64,000 nucleotides of DNA from contig NZ_CP066129.1 in assembly GCF_019242955.1 (NCBI RefSeq), positions 682,001-746,000 on the forward strand, read 5' to 3'. Under the pieces are notes generated by a model. That model was not told where the DNA came from. It made no database searches and saw only the letters and a list, made by a program, of their open reading frames with translations. A program made the translations under genes and the position numbers. This stretch comes from Morganella morganii (GTDB lineage Bacteria; Pseudomonadota; Gammaproteobacteria; Enterobacterales; Enterobacteriaceae). Below are positions 1-9,431 of the stretch, piece by piece (position 1 is the stretch's first letter; every line of letters starts with the position of its first letter).

Positions 1-2
1 CT

Positions 3-509
3 CTCAGTGGTCCGCTTATCATTGCCCGTGATATCGCGCACATGAAACTGAAAGAGCGTCTGGACAGCGGACAGGGATTACCGCAGTATTTTAAAGATCA
101 TATGGTGTACTATGCAGGTCCGGCGAAAAAACCGGAAGAACTGGTCTCCGGCTCTCTCGGCCCGACCACCGGTAACCGGATGGACCCGTATGTGGACTTG
201 TTCCAGTCGCAGGGCGGCAGTATGCTGATGCTGGCGAAAGGCAACCGCAGTCAGGCGGTGACCGATTCCTGTAAAGCACACGGCGGCTTCTATCTGGGCA
301 GCATCGGCGGTTCAGCGGCGATTCTGGCACAGGAATATGTGAAGAGTCTGGCGATTCTGGAATACCCTGAACTGGGTATGGAAGCGGTCTGGAAAATGGA
401 AGTTGAAGGGCTCCCGGCCTTTATCCTGGTGGATGACAAAGGGAATAACTTCTTCGAACAGGTTCAGACGAAAAAATGTGAGAAATGCGTGGCAGGCCAG
501 CCTGCCTGA
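3..509 (+). CDS. Class I fumarate hydratase, C-terminal part (gene begins before the window)
   Basis: This is the C-terminal part of an iron-sulfur class I fumarase of the FumA/FumB type, which interconverts fumarate and malate in the cytoplasm. The reading frame is open from the window edge (codons from base 3), so the true start lies upstream. The segment carries the typical C-terminal domain with the motifs [11 protein letters not shown] and GGSAAILAQ, and ends in a Cys-rich tail (KKCEKCVAG). The 4Fe-4S ligands expected in the N-terminal part are outside the window. As family knowledge, E. coli class I fumarases also hydrate mesaconate, which matters because a methylaspartate (mesaconate-forming) operon lies 26 kb away. 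FumA and FumB cannot be told apart here. cobO follows after 26 bp on the same strand. Confidence 0.9.
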   Translation, partial: LSGPLIIARDIAHMKLKERLDSGQGLPQYFKDHMVYYAGPAKKPEELVSGSLGPTTGNRMDPYVDLFQSQGGSMLMLAKGNRSQAVTDSCKAHGGFYLGSIGGSAAILAQEYVKSLAILEYPELGMEAVWKMEVEGLPAFILVDDKGNNFFEQVQTKKCEKCVAGQPA

Positions 510-535
510 TCCAACACTTTCCCTGAGGAGTTTGC

Positions 536-1126
536 ATGAGCGACGAACGTTATCAACAACGGCAACAGAAACTGAAAGAGCATGTCGACGGGCGCGTTGC
601 CGCGGCTCAGAAGACCGGCGGAGTCCTGATGGTCTTCACCGGTAACGGGAAAGGGAAATCCACAGCGGCCTTTGGTACTGCGACCCGCGCCGCCGGGCAC
701 GGTATGAAAGTGGGCGTGGTGCAGTTTATCAAGGGCCAGTGGGAATGCGGTGAACGCAATGTGCTGGAAAAACTGGGGGTTGAGTTCCATATTATGGCCA
801 CCGGTTTTACCTGGAACACACAGGATAAAGAGGGTGATACCAAAGCGGCACAGGAAGTGTGGCAGTACGGCAAAGCGATGTTACAGGACCCGTCCTATGA
901 TCTCGTGGTACTGGATGAGCTGACTTACATGGTGCGCTATGGTTATATCGACCTGGATGAGATTATCAGTTATCTGAAAAACCGCCCTGAAAATCAGAGC
1001 GTGATTATTACCGGCCGGGGATGTCACCGCGATATCACCGATCTGGCAGACACCGTCAGTGAACTGCGTCCGGTCAAGCACGCGTTTGACAGCGGTATTC
1101 AGGCACAAAAAGGTATCGACTGGTAA
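536..1126 (+). CDS. cobO: Cob(I)yrinic acid a,c-diamide adenosyltransferase (CobO/BtuR)
   Basis: This is a cytoplasmic corrinoid adenosyltransferase that moves the 5'-deoxyadenosyl group of ATP to Co(I) of corrinoids, in both de novo synthesis and salvage. The protein has 196 residues, the normal size of the family. A P-loop, GNGKGKST, sits at residues 36-43, and a DELTYMVRYGY segment typical of CobO/BtuR follows about two thirds of the way along. The start has an AGGAG ribosome binding site 8 bp upstream. The gene is 26 bp from the fumarase gene and has its own terminator, so it is not part of the cob operon, which is on the other strand. A second, unrelated adenosyltransferase (EutT) is in the eut operon of this window. 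Confidence 0.95.
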   Translation: MSDERYQQRQQKLKEHVDGRVAAAQKTGGVLMVFTGNGKGKSTAAFGTATRAAGHGMKVGVVQFIKGQWECGERNVLEKLGVEFHIMATGFTWNTQDKEGDTKAAQEVWQYGKAMLQDPSYDLVVLDELTYMVRYGYIDLDEIISYLKNRPENQSVIITGRGCHRDITDLADTVSELRPVKHAFDSGIQAQKGIDW

Positions 1127-1170
1127 TCAGTTTCATCAATACAGTTTTATTAATACATACTGTTATAAAT

Positions 1171-1202
1171 AATCGCTCCGTTTATACGGGGCGATTTTTT
1201 TT
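1171..1202 (+). terminator. Intrinsic terminator after cobO
   Basis: A 10-bp stem (AATCGCTCCG with CGGGGCGATT, one G-U pair) and a 6-base loop are followed by a run of eight T. It lies 44 bp after the cobO stop codon and ends the fumarase-cobO transcript. Confidence 0.85.
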
Positions 1203-1318
1203 GCCGGTACGGCGGTGTTATACCCGTTTTTCAGAATAGACCGCTGGTGCCGGATAAACCGGAATTGCTATTTTTACAAATCGGAGAAATACCCTGTAAA
1301 AAAACGGAAACTAATATA

Positions 1319-2072
1319 ATGAAATTGAAGACAATCTCTGCTCTTGCGGTATCTGCTGTTGTTCTGGCCGGTTGCCAGAATATGAATTATGACAGTCTGG
1401 CACAGTCCGGCGGCCAGTTATTTCAGGCAGCAACCCTGTCTGATGCGGATATGATAAAGCTGTCTGATGGCGCCTGCAAAGAGATGGATGCGCAAAATCA
1501 GGTTGCACCGGCATCCGGAAAATATGCGGTCCGCATGGAAAAAATCGCCAAATCATTAGGTTCTGATGTAAACGGAACCAAAGTGAACTACAAAGTCTAT
1601 ATGACCAATGAACCGAATGCCTGGGCGATGGCGAACGGCTGTGTCCGTGTCTACAGCGGCCTGATGGATATCATGAATGATAATGAAATCGAAGGTGTTC
1701 TGGGACATGAATTAGGGCATGTCGGTCTCGGTCATACGAAGAAAGCCATGCAGGTTGCTTATGCGGCTGTGGCGGCAAAAACCGCAGCAGGTTCAGCAGG
1801 GGGGGATCGCGTCCCAGCTGAGCAATTCTCAGTTTGCTGATATGGGTGTAAAACTGGTTAATGCCCAGTTCTCTCAGCTTCAGGAAACAGAAGCGGATAA
1901 TTATTCTTATGATCTGCTGAAAAAACGCGGTATTTCCACTGAAGGTCTGGCAACCGGGTTTGAAAAGCTCTCGAAAATGGACAAAGGGCAGAACAGTATG
2001 TTTGATTCTCACCCGCCGACCACAGAGCGCGCAGAAAATATCCGTAAGCGGATTGCAGAAGATAAAAAGTAA
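1319..2072 (+). pseudogene. loiP: loiP/yggG M48 metalloprotease lipoprotein gene with a +1 frameshift
   Basis: This encodes a LoiP/YggG-type outer-membrane zinc metalloprotease in two frames. The start at 1319 gives a lipoprotein signal peptide ending in the lipobox LAGC. The first frame contains the zinc motif HELGH and runs off frame after a run of seven G at 1799-1805, stopping at 1840. The second frame, which continues to 2072, carries the downstream ETEADNYSYD region (the third zinc ligand region) and the conserved C-terminus with SHPPTTERA. With six G the product would be 250 residues, the usual family length. This could be a sequencing error in the homopolymer or a true recent mutation. 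As written, the product keeps HExxH but loses the rest of the catalytic domain. Confidence 0.85.
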
Positions 2073-2106
2073 TTAGTACGGTGCAGTACTGGCCGGTAAC
2101 AGAAAG

Positions 2107-2140
2107 TATGCCCTCTGTATCAGCAGAGGGCATATTTATT
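2107..2140. terminator. Bidirectional terminator between loiP and the LysR gene
   Basis: A perfect 11-bp stem (TATGCCCTCTG with CAGAGGGCATA) and a 6-base loop lie between two convergent genes. A T-rich stretch (TTTATT) follows on the plus strand. The stop codon of the minus-strand LysR gene begins at its right edge, so the hairpin probably serves both transcripts, including the 3' end of the cob operon. Confidence 0.7.
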
Positions 2141-3050
2141 AAGACAAAATCAGTTCTTTTTCCCGTGATTTTTCATGGATCCAGTCACTGAACTTCCGCA
2201 GGTTGAGTGATCCTTTTTTGTCCTCTTTATAGGTGAGAACAAAGCGGTTGCCGGTGCTCATCGGCAGGTCGCACGGGATCACCAAATCGCCGTTTTCCAG
2301 ATCTTTCTGGATAGCAAAGCGCGGCAGCAGCGCCACACCGAGATTCGAACGGATAGCAGAGATCAGCATTGAAAGCAGATCAAAGCGCGGGCCGACCCGG
2401 GTTTTCGGGTTGTGAATGCCCGAGAGCTGGAACCAGTCACTCCAGGCGTCGAGACGGGTGGTCTGATGCAGCAGGGTGAATTCTTCCAGCAGCTGACCGG
2501 TGGTGAGTTTGATTGTGTCATCCCGCCACAGCATGCGGCTGCACACCGGTACCAGCTCTTCTTCAAACAGATATTCAAAATCCGGCCACGGATTGCAGAA
2601 ATCCTCACGCATGATCGCGGCATCGTATTTCAGGCTGGTAAAATCGGCCGGTGTGGTTAATGCACTGATACTTAATGCAATTTCCGGATGTTTTTCACGA
2701 AAACTCTGTAAGTTCGGGATCAGCCAGTGTGTGCTGAAGGTTGGTGTCACCGCCAGTTCAAACAGTTGCTGTGATGACTGCCAGGACATAATATCCTGGG
2801 TGTCTTTTTCCAGTTTATCCAGGGTGTCATGCACCAGTCCGAGATAATGTTTGCCGGCATCACTGAGGAAAATACGTTTGCGGACGTGATGAAACAGCGA
2901 CACATTCAGAAATTCTTCCAGCGCGGCAATCTGGCGGAAAACCGCACTCTGAGTCAGTGATAATTCTTCCGCTGCTCTGGTGTAGCTTTCATACTGTGCA
3001 ACAGCTTCAAAGGTGATCAGTAAATCCGTTTTCGGGATCTTCTTTCGCAT
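2139..3050 (-). CDS. LysR-family transcriptional regulator, last gene after cobT
   Basis: This is a 303-residue LysR-type regulator. Residues 1-65 form the winged helix-turn-helix, with the signature AAEELSLTQSAVFRQIAALE, and the rest is a periplasmic-binding-protein-like effector domain with the usual SNLGVALLPRFA segment. The ligand and targets cannot be read from the sequence; the general shape is that of GcvA/AmpR-type members. The gene lies 31 bp downstream of cobT on the same strand, with an AGGGAG ribosome binding site and no terminator between them. It could therefore be co-transcribed as the last gene of the cobalamin operon. A promoter of its own in the short AT-rich gap is also possible. 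LysR genes are usually divergent from their targets, so this position is unusual. Confidence 0.85.
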   Translation of the reverse strand: MRKKIPKTDLLITFEAVAQYESYTRAAEELSLTQSAVFRQIAALEEFLNVSLFHHVRKRIFLSDAGKHYLGLVHDTLDKLEKDTQDIMSWQSSQQLFELAVTPTFSTHWLIPNLQSFREKHPEIALSISALTTPADFTSLKYDAAIMREDFCNPWPDFEYLFEEELVPVCSRMLWRDDTIKLTTGQLLEEFTLLHQTTRLDAWSDWFQLSGIHNPKTRVGPRFDLLSMLISAIRSNLGVALLPRFAIQKDLENGDLVIPCDLPMSTGNRFVLTYKEDKKGSLNLRKFSDWIHEKSREKELILS

Positions 3051-3081
3051 AGCGTTTTACTCCCTAAAAATATAATCCATT

Positions 3082-4143
3082 TTACCGGATGGGGGATGGC
3101 GGCAGGGTGAAACCGCTGCCGGCCTGATGCCCCATATGACAATACATGCTGCATGCGGCATCAATGACGGACATGGCTAATGCCGCGCCGCTGCCTTCAC
3201 CCAGCCGGAGATCCAAATATAAGAAAGGTTTGATACCGAGCTGCTCAAGCGCGATACCCGCGCCTTTCTCGGCAGAAAAGTGGGACGGGATCAGATAGTC
3301 CCGGACCGCAGGCGCCAGACGGCAGGCTGCGATTGCGCAGGCGTAAGATAAAAAGCCGTCGAGCACAACAGGAATACCGCAGGCAGCGGCACCCAGAATG
3401 ACACCGGTCATCCCCGTCAGATCATATCCGCCGACTTTGGCGAGCACATCAATGGCATCTGCCGGGTCAGGATTGTTTACCGCGATGGCCTGCCGGACCA
3501 CCGCTTCTTTGTGTGAAACACGATCCAGCGGCAGATTGGCGCCAATCCCGACCGTATCGTGCGGATCAAGCCCGCACAGGACACTGATCATGGCAGAGGC
3601 CGGTGTGGTATTGGCAATGCCCAGCTCACCGGTGCCGACAACGCGGATCCCGGCGGCAACCCGTTGTTTTACCAGCTCCGCGCTGGCGACCAGCAGATGT
3701 TCCGCATCGGCGTAAGACATTGCCGGGCCTTTGGCGATATTGCCGCAGCCGCGTGCCAGTTTCAGGGAAATCATGTTATCGATAGGGTCACAGTCAATGC
3801 CGATATCCACCGGCAGTACGCTGGTTCCGTTACTGCGGGCAACGGCACAGACGCCGGTCAGCTGTTTCTGAATGTTACGCGCCTGGATCGCGGTGACTTC
3901 CTGCGGGGTGACGGCAACGCCTTCTGCAAATACGCCGTGATCCGCGCACATCACAATAATTTCTTTCTGCAGATTATCCGGATGTTCAATCCCCGGCATA
4001 CCGGCAAGACGAATCGCGAGCTCCTCAAGCCGTCCGAGACTGCGCGGCGGTTTTGCCAGTCCGTTGATATGCTGCTCTGCCGCCTGCATGGCTGCGTGAT
4101 CCGGGGATGGGATCGCCCGGATCAGGTCTTTCAGTGTTGTCAT
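3082..4143 (-). CDS. cobT: Nicotinate-nucleotide--dimethylbenzimidazole phosphoribosyltransferase
   Basis: CobT makes alpha-ribazole 5'-phosphate from nicotinate mononucleotide and the lower-ligand base, the first step of nucleotide-loop assembly. The product has 353 residues, close to the enteric family length of about 356. The N-terminus beginning MTTLKDLIRAIPSPD lines up with the known CobT start, so I place the start at the ATG at 4143 rather than at the GTG 15 bases upstream. The C-terminal LRLGEGSGAALAM segment holds the family's catalytic glutamate. The gene lies 30 bp after cobC and is the last biosynthetic gene of the operon. No genes for making dimethylbenzimidazole are in the window, so the base must come from elsewhere. 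Confidence 0.96.
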   Translation of the reverse strand: MTTLKDLIRAIPSPDHAAMQAAEQHINGLAKPPRSLGRLEELAIRLAGMPGIEHPDNLQKEIIVMCADHGVFAEGVAVTPQEVTAIQARNIQKQLTGVCAVARSNGTSVLPVDIGIDCDPIDNMISLKLARGCGNIAKGPAMSYADAEHLLVASAELVKQRVAAGIRVVGTGELGIANTTPASAMISVLCGLDPHDTVGIGANLPLDRVSHKEAVVRQAIAVNNPDPADAIDVLAKVGGYDLTGMTGVILGAAACGIPVVLDGFLSYACAIAACRLAPAVRDYLIPSHFSAEKGAGIALEQLGIKPFLYLDLRLGEGSGAALAMSVIDAACSMYCHMGHQAGSGFTLPPSPIR

Positions 4144-4173
4144 TTTTCTTATGCTCACATTCTGTTTTTATAA

Positions 4174-4800
4174 TTAAACAACAGGCGTAAAACAGGATCG
4201 CCCGTTAAATACAGCTAATGTCATAAATCCGTCGCGGCATTCCGCCACACTGTAACTGTCCTGTTCACAGGGAAACTGCCACATGGCCTCTGCGGGCAGG
4301 CCGAACCAGCGGGTAATAATCAGCCCGAGCACGCCTTTGTGGGCGACAATCAGGCGGGTTGCCGGGGTTTCTGATGCTTCCCGGCGCAGTTCGTCCGCTG
4401 CCGCCTGAACCCTGGCCGCAAACTGCGGAAACGGCTCTCCGCCGGTGGGTGCGGCATGCTGCCAGTCCTTCATCCAGGTGTCCCAGTCAGCCGGGAAACG
4501 GGCGGCAATCTCACGGTAATGCTGCATTTCCCACTCTCCGAAGTGCATCTCATTGAGGCGCGGATCGCAGTGATAGTGATGATTTTCCGGCGGGCGGATG
4601 TATTCTGCTGTCTGTCTTGTCCGCTGTAATTCACTGATCAGTATAGTATCTATCTGAATATTCCGCAGATAAGAGGCCACGGTTGCCGCCTGATGGTGAC
4701 CGTGTTCCGTCAGCGGTAAATCGGTGCTGCCGTAGAACAGACCGTCTTTGTTTCCTGCGGTTTCCCCGTGGCGGACCAGGATAAAGCGGCTGATGCTCAT
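4174..4800 (-). CDS. cobC: Alpha-ribazole phosphatase (CobC), histidine phosphatase family
   Basis: CobC removes the 5'-phosphate from alpha-ribazole phosphate or from adenosylcobalamin 5'-phosphate at the end of nucleotide-loop assembly. The phosphoacceptor motif is LVRHGETAGN, with His at residue 11, and the second conserved His lies in VAHKGVLG. The product has 208 residues. I chose the ATG at 4800, five bases after the cobS stop, because the RHG motif then sits near the N-terminus as in the family; the frame is open 16 codons further upstream into cobS. In Salmonella cobC is not part of the main operon, so its place between cobS and cobT here is a rearrangement. Confidence 0.93.
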   Translation of the reverse strand: MSISRFILVRHGETAGNKDGLFYGSTDLPLTEHGHHQAATVASYLRNIQIDTILISELQRTRQTAEYIRPPENHHYHCDPRLNEMHFGEWEMQHYREIAARFPADWDTWMKDWQHAAPTGGEPFPQFAARVQAAADELRREASETPATRLIVAHKGVLGLIITRWFGLPAEAMWQFPCEQDSYSVAECRDGFMTLAVFNGRSCFTPVV

Positions 4801-4805
4801 CCCGT

Positions 4806-5573
4806 CTACATCCAGAACAGTGCGAGCAGAAAGATGATTTCCCCGCACTCTTCAGCAGCACCGAGGGTATCCCCGGTCTGCCCGCCGAGGTGGTGGCGGA
4901 AATAACGCCCCAGCCCGTAAATGATAAAGGCGGTGACAATCAGGGCACCGAGGGCTTTCATCCCGCCCGCAACAGTGACAATCACCGCGCCGGTGGCGAG
5001 AGTGATGACAAACTGACGCAGACTGATACGGCCGATATAAATATTACCCATGCCTTCCCCCTCACGGGCATAGCGCTGGTTGTACATCACCAGCGACATA
5101 CAGGTGCGGCCTGCGACCGGGGCGCAAATCAGTAATCCGGCAGCGGCAGTCAGCGAAAGGGAAGAGGAGGCGAGGAGTTCATACGCAGCCGCAGATTTTG
5201 CCATCAGGGCAAAAATCAGTGCCAGGCAGCCATGCGTACCGATGCGGCTGTCGCGCATGATCTCCAGCATTCTTTCACGTTTGCGGGCGGAAAAAATACC
5301 GTCACAGGTATCCGCCAGGCCGTCGAGGTGAAAACCGCCGGTGATCAGGATCAGCGCCAGCACATAGCCCAGTGAGGCAATCAGCGGACTGTGTGCCGCT
5401 CCTGCTATCCACACGGTCAGCAGTGCTGCAATCACCCCGGCAATCAGCCCGACGACCGGGAAAAACGGCACGCCGCGCCCGTACTGCTGAAATTCAGTGC
5501 CTTCACTCCAGCGCTGCGGCACCGGAATACGGGTGATAAACTGAAGCGTGGCCCACAGATATTTCAGATTCAT
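4806..5573 (-). CDS. cobS: Adenosylcobinamide-GDP ribazoletransferase (cobalamin synthase)
   Basis: CobS is an integral inner-membrane protein that joins adenosylcobinamide-GDP to alpha-ribazole or its phosphate, giving adenosylcobalamin or its phosphate. The 255-residue product is very hydrophobic, with several predicted membrane spans. It carries the conserved acidic motif DGLADTCDG near residue 85, which in this family binds Mg. The start overlaps the cobU stop by four bases (ATGA), a sign of translational coupling. Confidence 0.96.
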   Translation of the reverse strand: MNLKYLWATLQFITRIPVPQRWSEGTEFQQYGRGVPFFPVVGLIAGVIAALLTVWIAGAAHSPLIASLGYVLALILITGGFHLDGLADTCDGIFSARKRERMLEIMRDSRIGTHGCLALIFALMAKSAAAYELLASSSLSLTAAAGLLICAPVAGRTCMSLVMYNQRYAREGEGMGNIYIGRISLRQFVITLATGAVIVTVAGGMKALGALIVTAFIIYGLGRYFRHHLGGQTGDTLGAAEECGEIIFLLALFWM

Positions 5574-6115
5574 TTGATCTGAACTCCGATCCCGGAAACC
5601 ACCAGCCAGACCTGTTCAGCCTGACGGGCGAGTTTTTGGTTAATACGTCCGGCGATATCGACAAAATGGCGTGCCAGCCGGTTTTCCGGTGTGATGCTCA
5701 TTCCCAGTTCGTTGGTGACGATATACACCGGACATTCGCTCTCTTTGCAGGCGTCAATAATATGGTCGATTTCGCTGTTGATGCCGATCTCCAGTTTGGC
5801 ATAATCCAGCGTGTCCGGGTCCGCACCGCCTGATGCGTCATACAGCAGATTAGCAATCAGCGTGGTGATGCATTCCAGCATCACCCCTTCGCCGGGTTTG
5901 CGTTCATAGCGGATCGCATGAGCAATGTTTTTAAAACCCTCCCACGTACGCCAGTGCTGCGGGCGATCGGCTTTATGGCGTGCCACGCGGGCGGCCATTT
6001 CATCATCCGTTATTACGGAGGTGGCGATATAGAGTGCACTGTGACAGCGGTTATCCACCAGTTCCTCGGCAAAACTGCTTTTACCGCTGCGGGCGCCGCC
6101 GGTAATCAAAATCAT
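5570..6115 (-). CDS. cobU: Adenosylcobinamide kinase / adenosylcobinamide-phosphate guanylyltransferase
   Basis: CobU is bifunctional. It phosphorylates adenosylcobinamide and then transfers GMP from GTP to make adenosylcobinamide-GDP, the substrate of CobS. The 181-residue protein has an N-terminal P-loop (GGARSGKS, residues 6-13). A histidine in ARHKADRP at about residue 47 corresponds to the guanylylated His of the Salmonella enzyme. It overlaps cobS and cbiP by four bases each, so translation is coupled on both sides. Confidence 0.96.
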   Translation of the reverse strand: MILITGGARSGKSSFAEELVDNRCHSALYIATSVITDDEMAARVARHKADRPQHWRTWEGFKNIAHAIRYERKPGEGVMLECITTLIANLLYDASGGADPDTLDYAKLEIGINSEIDHIIDACKESECPVYIVTNELGMSITPENRLARHFVDIAGRINQKLARQAEQVWLVVSGIGVQIK

Positions 6116-7647
6116 GCTGTTTTCTCCTTGTGCGCATACATCAGACGGCAGATTTCATCAATATTGAGGTGTTCTCTCATCTGTTGCGCCAGAATATTAA
6201 ACTGCTGCTCTTTGTGCAATGCGTAGTCAAATGTGCTTTCAGGCAGCGGTTCCAGCCCTTTCTTGTTCCGCAGCTGATTGAGCAGCGGACGGGTAAAATT
6301 ATTCCGGTCGAAAATACCGTGCAGATAAGAGCCCATCACACTGCCGTCCGGGCTGACCGCGCCGTCAGCATGGTTGCACGGTTCGCGGTTTTTTTCGTGC
6401 ATTTGTGCGAACGGAATGGCATCCGGGCCGGTTTCGGACACACCCATGTGGATCTCATAGCCGCTGATCGGTTCACCCTGACAGGCAGACCAGATCCCCG
6501 GCAGTGCGCCGCACACGGTGCCGGCGGTTTGGGTGGTGTTTTTTTCCGGGGAGAAACGGGTGGTGATATCGAGCAGTCCCAGGCCCGGCAGATCAGATAG
6601 CCCGGATTCGACATCATCATAAATATGTTTGCCGAGGATCTGATAGCCGCCGCAGATCCCTGCAACCGGTGTGCCCTCTGCATGGCGGGTGAGGATAGCT
6701 TTATCCATTCCTTTCTGGCGCAGCCACAGCAGGTCACCGAGGGTATTTTTGCTGCCGGGGATAATCAGCAGATCCGGCTCACCGACCAGCAGCGGATCGG
6801 ATTCATAACGCAGACGGACATCCGGCTGGGCGGCAAGGGCATTGAAATCGGTGAAATTGGCAATGTGCGGCAGCTGAACCACCACAATATCCAGCACTTC
6901 TTCGGTTTTGCCGTCATATTTACCGACCTGTAACGCGACGCCGTCCTCATCTTCCAGATCCACATCCAGCCACGGCAGCACGCCGAGTACCGGAACGTGA
7001 GTCAGATCTTCGATTTGTTTAATACCCGGCATCAGCAGGGCAACGTCACCGCGGAATTTATTGATGATCACGCCGATCACCCGCGCGCGTTCGTCATCGG
7101 TCAGCAGAGCGAGTGTGCCGTAAATGGAGGCGAACACTCCACCGCGATCGATATCCGCCACCAGGATCACCGGTGCATCGATCATCTCCGCCATACCCAT
7201 ATTCACAATGTCGCCGTCGCGCAGATTGATCTCCGCCGGGCTGCCTGCTCCTTCCAGCACAATGATGTCGTGCTCAGAAGCCAGGTCATTGTAAACATCG
7301 CGGATCATGGTTTTCAGCTGCGGTTTATAAAGGTGATATTCCGCCGCATCCATATTCTGCGCGACTTTTCCCATCAGGATGACCTGAGATTTGCGGTCAG
7401 AGGTCGGTTTGAGCAGAACCGGGTTCATGCGCACATCCGGTTCAATACCGGCGGCCTCCGCCTGAAAGATCTGCGCGCGGCCCATCTCTTTGCCGTCACG
7501 GGTGATCCCCGAGTTCAGCGCCATATTCTGTGATTTGAACGGCGCACAGCGATGCCCGTCCTGAGAGAAAATCCGGCAGAACCCGGCGACTAATACACTT
7601 TTTCCGACATCGGAAGCAGTACCCTGGATCATCAGTGAAAATGTCAT
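6112..7647 (-). CDS. cbiP: Cobyric acid synthase (CbiP)
   Basis: CbiP amidates side chains b, d, e and g of adenosylcobyrinic acid a,c-diamide with glutamine as nitrogen donor and ATP, giving adenosylcobyric acid. The 511-residue protein has the expected two domains. The N-terminal part is a dethiobiotin-synthetase-like ATPase domain with GTASDVGKS close to the start. The C-terminal part is a class I glutamine amidotransferase domain with the cysteine in VAGICGGYQ. It overlaps cbiO and cobU by four bases each. Length and domain order are normal for the family. Confidence 0.96.
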   Translation of the reverse strand: MTFSLMIQGTASDVGKSVLVAGFCRIFSQDGHRCAPFKSQNMALNSGITRDGKEMGRAQIFQAEAAGIEPDVRMNPVLLKPTSDRKSQVILMGKVAQNMDAAEYHLYKPQLKTMIRDVYNDLASEHDIIVLEGAGSPAEINLRDGDIVNMGMAEMIDAPVILVADIDRGGVFASIYGTLALLTDDERARVIGVIINKFRGDVALLMPGIKQIEDLTHVPVLGVLPWLDVDLEDEDGVALQVGKYDGKTEEVLDIVVVQLPHIANFTDFNALAAQPDVRLRYESDPLLVGEPDLLIIPGSKNTLGDLLWLRQKGMDKAILTRHAEGTPVAGICGGYQILGKHIYDDVESGLSDLPGLGLLDITTRFSPEKNTTQTAGTVCGALPGIWSACQGEPISGYEIHMGVSETGPDAIPFAQMHEKNREPCNHADGAVSPDGSVMGSYLHGIFDRNNFTRPLLNQLRNKKGLEPLPESTFDYALHKEQQFNILAQQMREHLNIDEICRLMYAHKEKTA

Positions 7648-8492
7648 GCCATTACCTCGTGTGTTCCGGCGGCGGGGGTTGTCTGCTGCTGCAATTGTGC
7701 AAACAGCGCCTGTTCAGTTTTGCACAGCGGCAATCCGGTTTCGCAGTGAAGTTTGACCAGCCACGGCTGTTCCAGCCCGGCGGCGGTGATCATCTCTTTT
7801 TGCAGGAAAACGGATTCCGGTGCACCGTGGCCGCATACTTCGCCGTGCGACATCACGTAAATACCATCACAGACCTGATAAATCAGGTCAATGTCATGGC
7901 TGGAAATCACAATGTGTTTACCGGCAGCGGCAATGCGGGCCAGCAGATCGATCATCTGCTGCCGGCCGGCCGGATCCAGTCCGGCAGTGGGTTCATCGAG
8001 CAGCAGATAGTCTGACTGCATTACCAGTGCCCCGGCGATAGCCACGCGCTTTTTCTGCCCGAAGCTCAGGTGCTGTACCGGTTTATCGCGGAAGGCGAGG
8101 GCATCGACCAGCCGCAGTGCCTCATCGGTGCGGCGTTTGATCTCCTCTTCTTCCACCCCGAGATTGCGCAGGGCAAACGCGATATCACTGTCGACATCGG
8201 TGTAGAAAATCTGCATATCCGGGTCCTGAAAGACAGTCACCACATGCTGACGCAGTTCCAGCAGTGATTTTTTATCGTATTTCAGCGGATTACCGCGCCA
8301 GAGTACCTGACCGCCCTGTGGCTTCAGAATACCGGACAGGTTCATAAACAGTGTGGATTTTCCGCAGCCGTTGGCACCGATAATACCGGTGACCTGAGAC
8401 GTGCCGAAATCCATGGTCAGGTTTTTCAGGATATTATCGTCCTGATAGCGGAAGGTGAGACCGCTGACGGCTAATTGCGGATGATTATTCAC
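7644..8492 (-). CDS. cbiO: Cobalt ECF transporter ATPase (CbiO)
   Basis: CbiO is the ATP-binding subunit of the energy-coupling-factor cobalt importer CbiMNQO. Within 282 residues it has Walker A (GANGCGKST), the ABC signature (LSFGQ) and Walker B ([11 protein letters not shown]), followed by the switch His region (SHDIDL). It works with the membrane proteins CbiQ, CbiM and CbiN encoded just upstream. The start overlaps the cbiQ stop by four bases. Confidence 0.95.
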   Translation of the reverse strand: MNNHPQLAVSGLTFRYQDDNILKNLTMDFGTSQVTGIIGANGCGKSTLFMNLSGILKPQGGQVLWRGNPLKYDKKSLLELRQHVVTVFQDPDMQIFYTDVDSDIAFALRNLGVEEEEIKRRTDEALRLVDALAFRDKPVQHLSFGQKKRVAIAGALVMQSDYLLLDEPTAGLDPAGRQQMIDLLARIAAAGKHIVISSHDIDLIYQVCDGIYVMSHGEVCGHGAPESVFLQKEMITAAGLEQPWLVKLHCETGLPLCKTEQALFAQLQQQTTPAAGTHEVMA

Positions 8493-9166
8493 AGGTGGAA
8501 ATCTCCCTGATAGAGCTTCACATTCAGTGCGACGGACATTTGCTGATAGCGCATCATCACGCGGGAAAACAGCATGGTGACCAGCATCGCCAGTGAGCGG
8601 TAACCGGTGCGCAGATTGCGGTAGCCGAAGCGCAGGGATTGTGCGTGATAAATAACGGCGGCCTCTTCCAGAAAAATAAAGATAAAGCGCCAGGTCAGCA
8701 GGATCTGTTCGATCAGCACCAGCGGCAGACGGCCGCGTTTCATCAGTTTGATCAGTTGCTCAAACGGCATATTGAGCATAAACCAGAACGTGGCGGCGAG
8801 GGCTGCCATGCTGCGCCAGAAAGTCTGATTGGCGGTTGCCAGACCGGCGGGATCAAGACCGGCCCAGTACTGACCAATCTGTACGCCCCACAACATCGTG
8901 TCCGGTGTGCGGGAAAAGGAGATAATAATGGCCACCAGACCCACAGCCAGAAAACTGAACGGGATCAGCAGCCATTTCAGATAGCGGAGCGGCGATACCC
9001 GCAGTAACCAGCAGGTAAACGCCGCAATACACAACAGCAAAGCCGCCTGGCCTGCCGGCGGCAGGCTCATGGCCAGAACCATCATCACAACCCAGAAAGC
9101 GAATTTCGCTACCGGATCGCGCTGGCGCCAGCGGCTTTGATAACTCAGGGCATCAAGACTTTGCAT
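8489..9166 (-). CDS. cbiQ: Cobalt ECF transporter transmembrane subunit (CbiQ)
   Basis: CbiQ is the T-component of the cobalt importer; it couples CbiO ATP hydrolysis to the substrate-binding unit CbiMN. The product has 225 residues and several hydrophobic spans. I placed the start at 9166 because the sequence MQSLDALSYQSRW lines up with the Salmonella CbiQ start and a GGAAAA ribosome binding site lies just upstream. The frame is open 11 codons further upstream. With this start it overlaps cbiN by 14 bases. Confidence 0.92.
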   Translation of the reverse strand: MQSLDALSYQSRWRQRDPVAKFAFWVVMMVLAMSLPPAGQAALLLCIAAFTCWLLRVSPLRYLKWLLIPFSFLAVGLVAIIISFSRTPDTMLWGVQIGQYWAGLDPAGLATANQTFWRSMAALAATFWFMLNMPFEQLIKLMKRGRLPLVLIEQILLTWRFIFIFLEEAAVIYHAQSLRFGYRNLRTGYRSLAMLVTMLFSRVMMRYQQMSVALNVKLYQGDFHL

Positions 9167-9431
9167 TTTTCCGGCCGCTGCGGTAATAACCGAGCACATA
9201 GAAAATCACAGCCGTGCCGAGACAGCCCTGGAGCGTAAACAGCAGGCTCTCGATTTCACCGCTGGCCGGTTCATACAGAGATTCAAACCAGGGTTCATAA
9301 TCCGGCGCGATAGCCAGGATCTGCTGTTCTGCCTGATCATCTGAACCGCCGTATTCACCGCCGTGGTCAATAAAGAACGGGATGATAAAAATCGCAACAG
9401 TCAGAAACAGTAAAATCAGTGTCTTTTTCAT
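9153..9431 (-). CDS. cbiN: Cobalt transport accessory protein (CbiN)
   Basis: CbiN is a small 92-residue membrane protein that, with CbiM, forms the metal-binding part of the cobalt importer. Two hydrophobic spans are visible, one at the N-terminus (LILLFLTVAIFIIPFFI) and one near the C-terminus (TAVIFYVLGYY). The loop between them faces the periplasm in the family. It overlaps cbiM by four bases. Confidence 0.93.
   Translation of the reverse strand: MKKTLILLFLTVAIFIIPFFIDHGGEYGGSDDQAEQQILAIAPDYEPWFESLYEPASGEIESLLFTLQGCLGTAVIFYVLGYYRSGRKNAKS

Noticed and set aside
3559-4173. Long plus-strand frames opposite cobT and other cob genes
   Set aside because: They are antisense to highly conserved genes and come from GC-rich codon patterns; they lack family features and ribosome binding sites.
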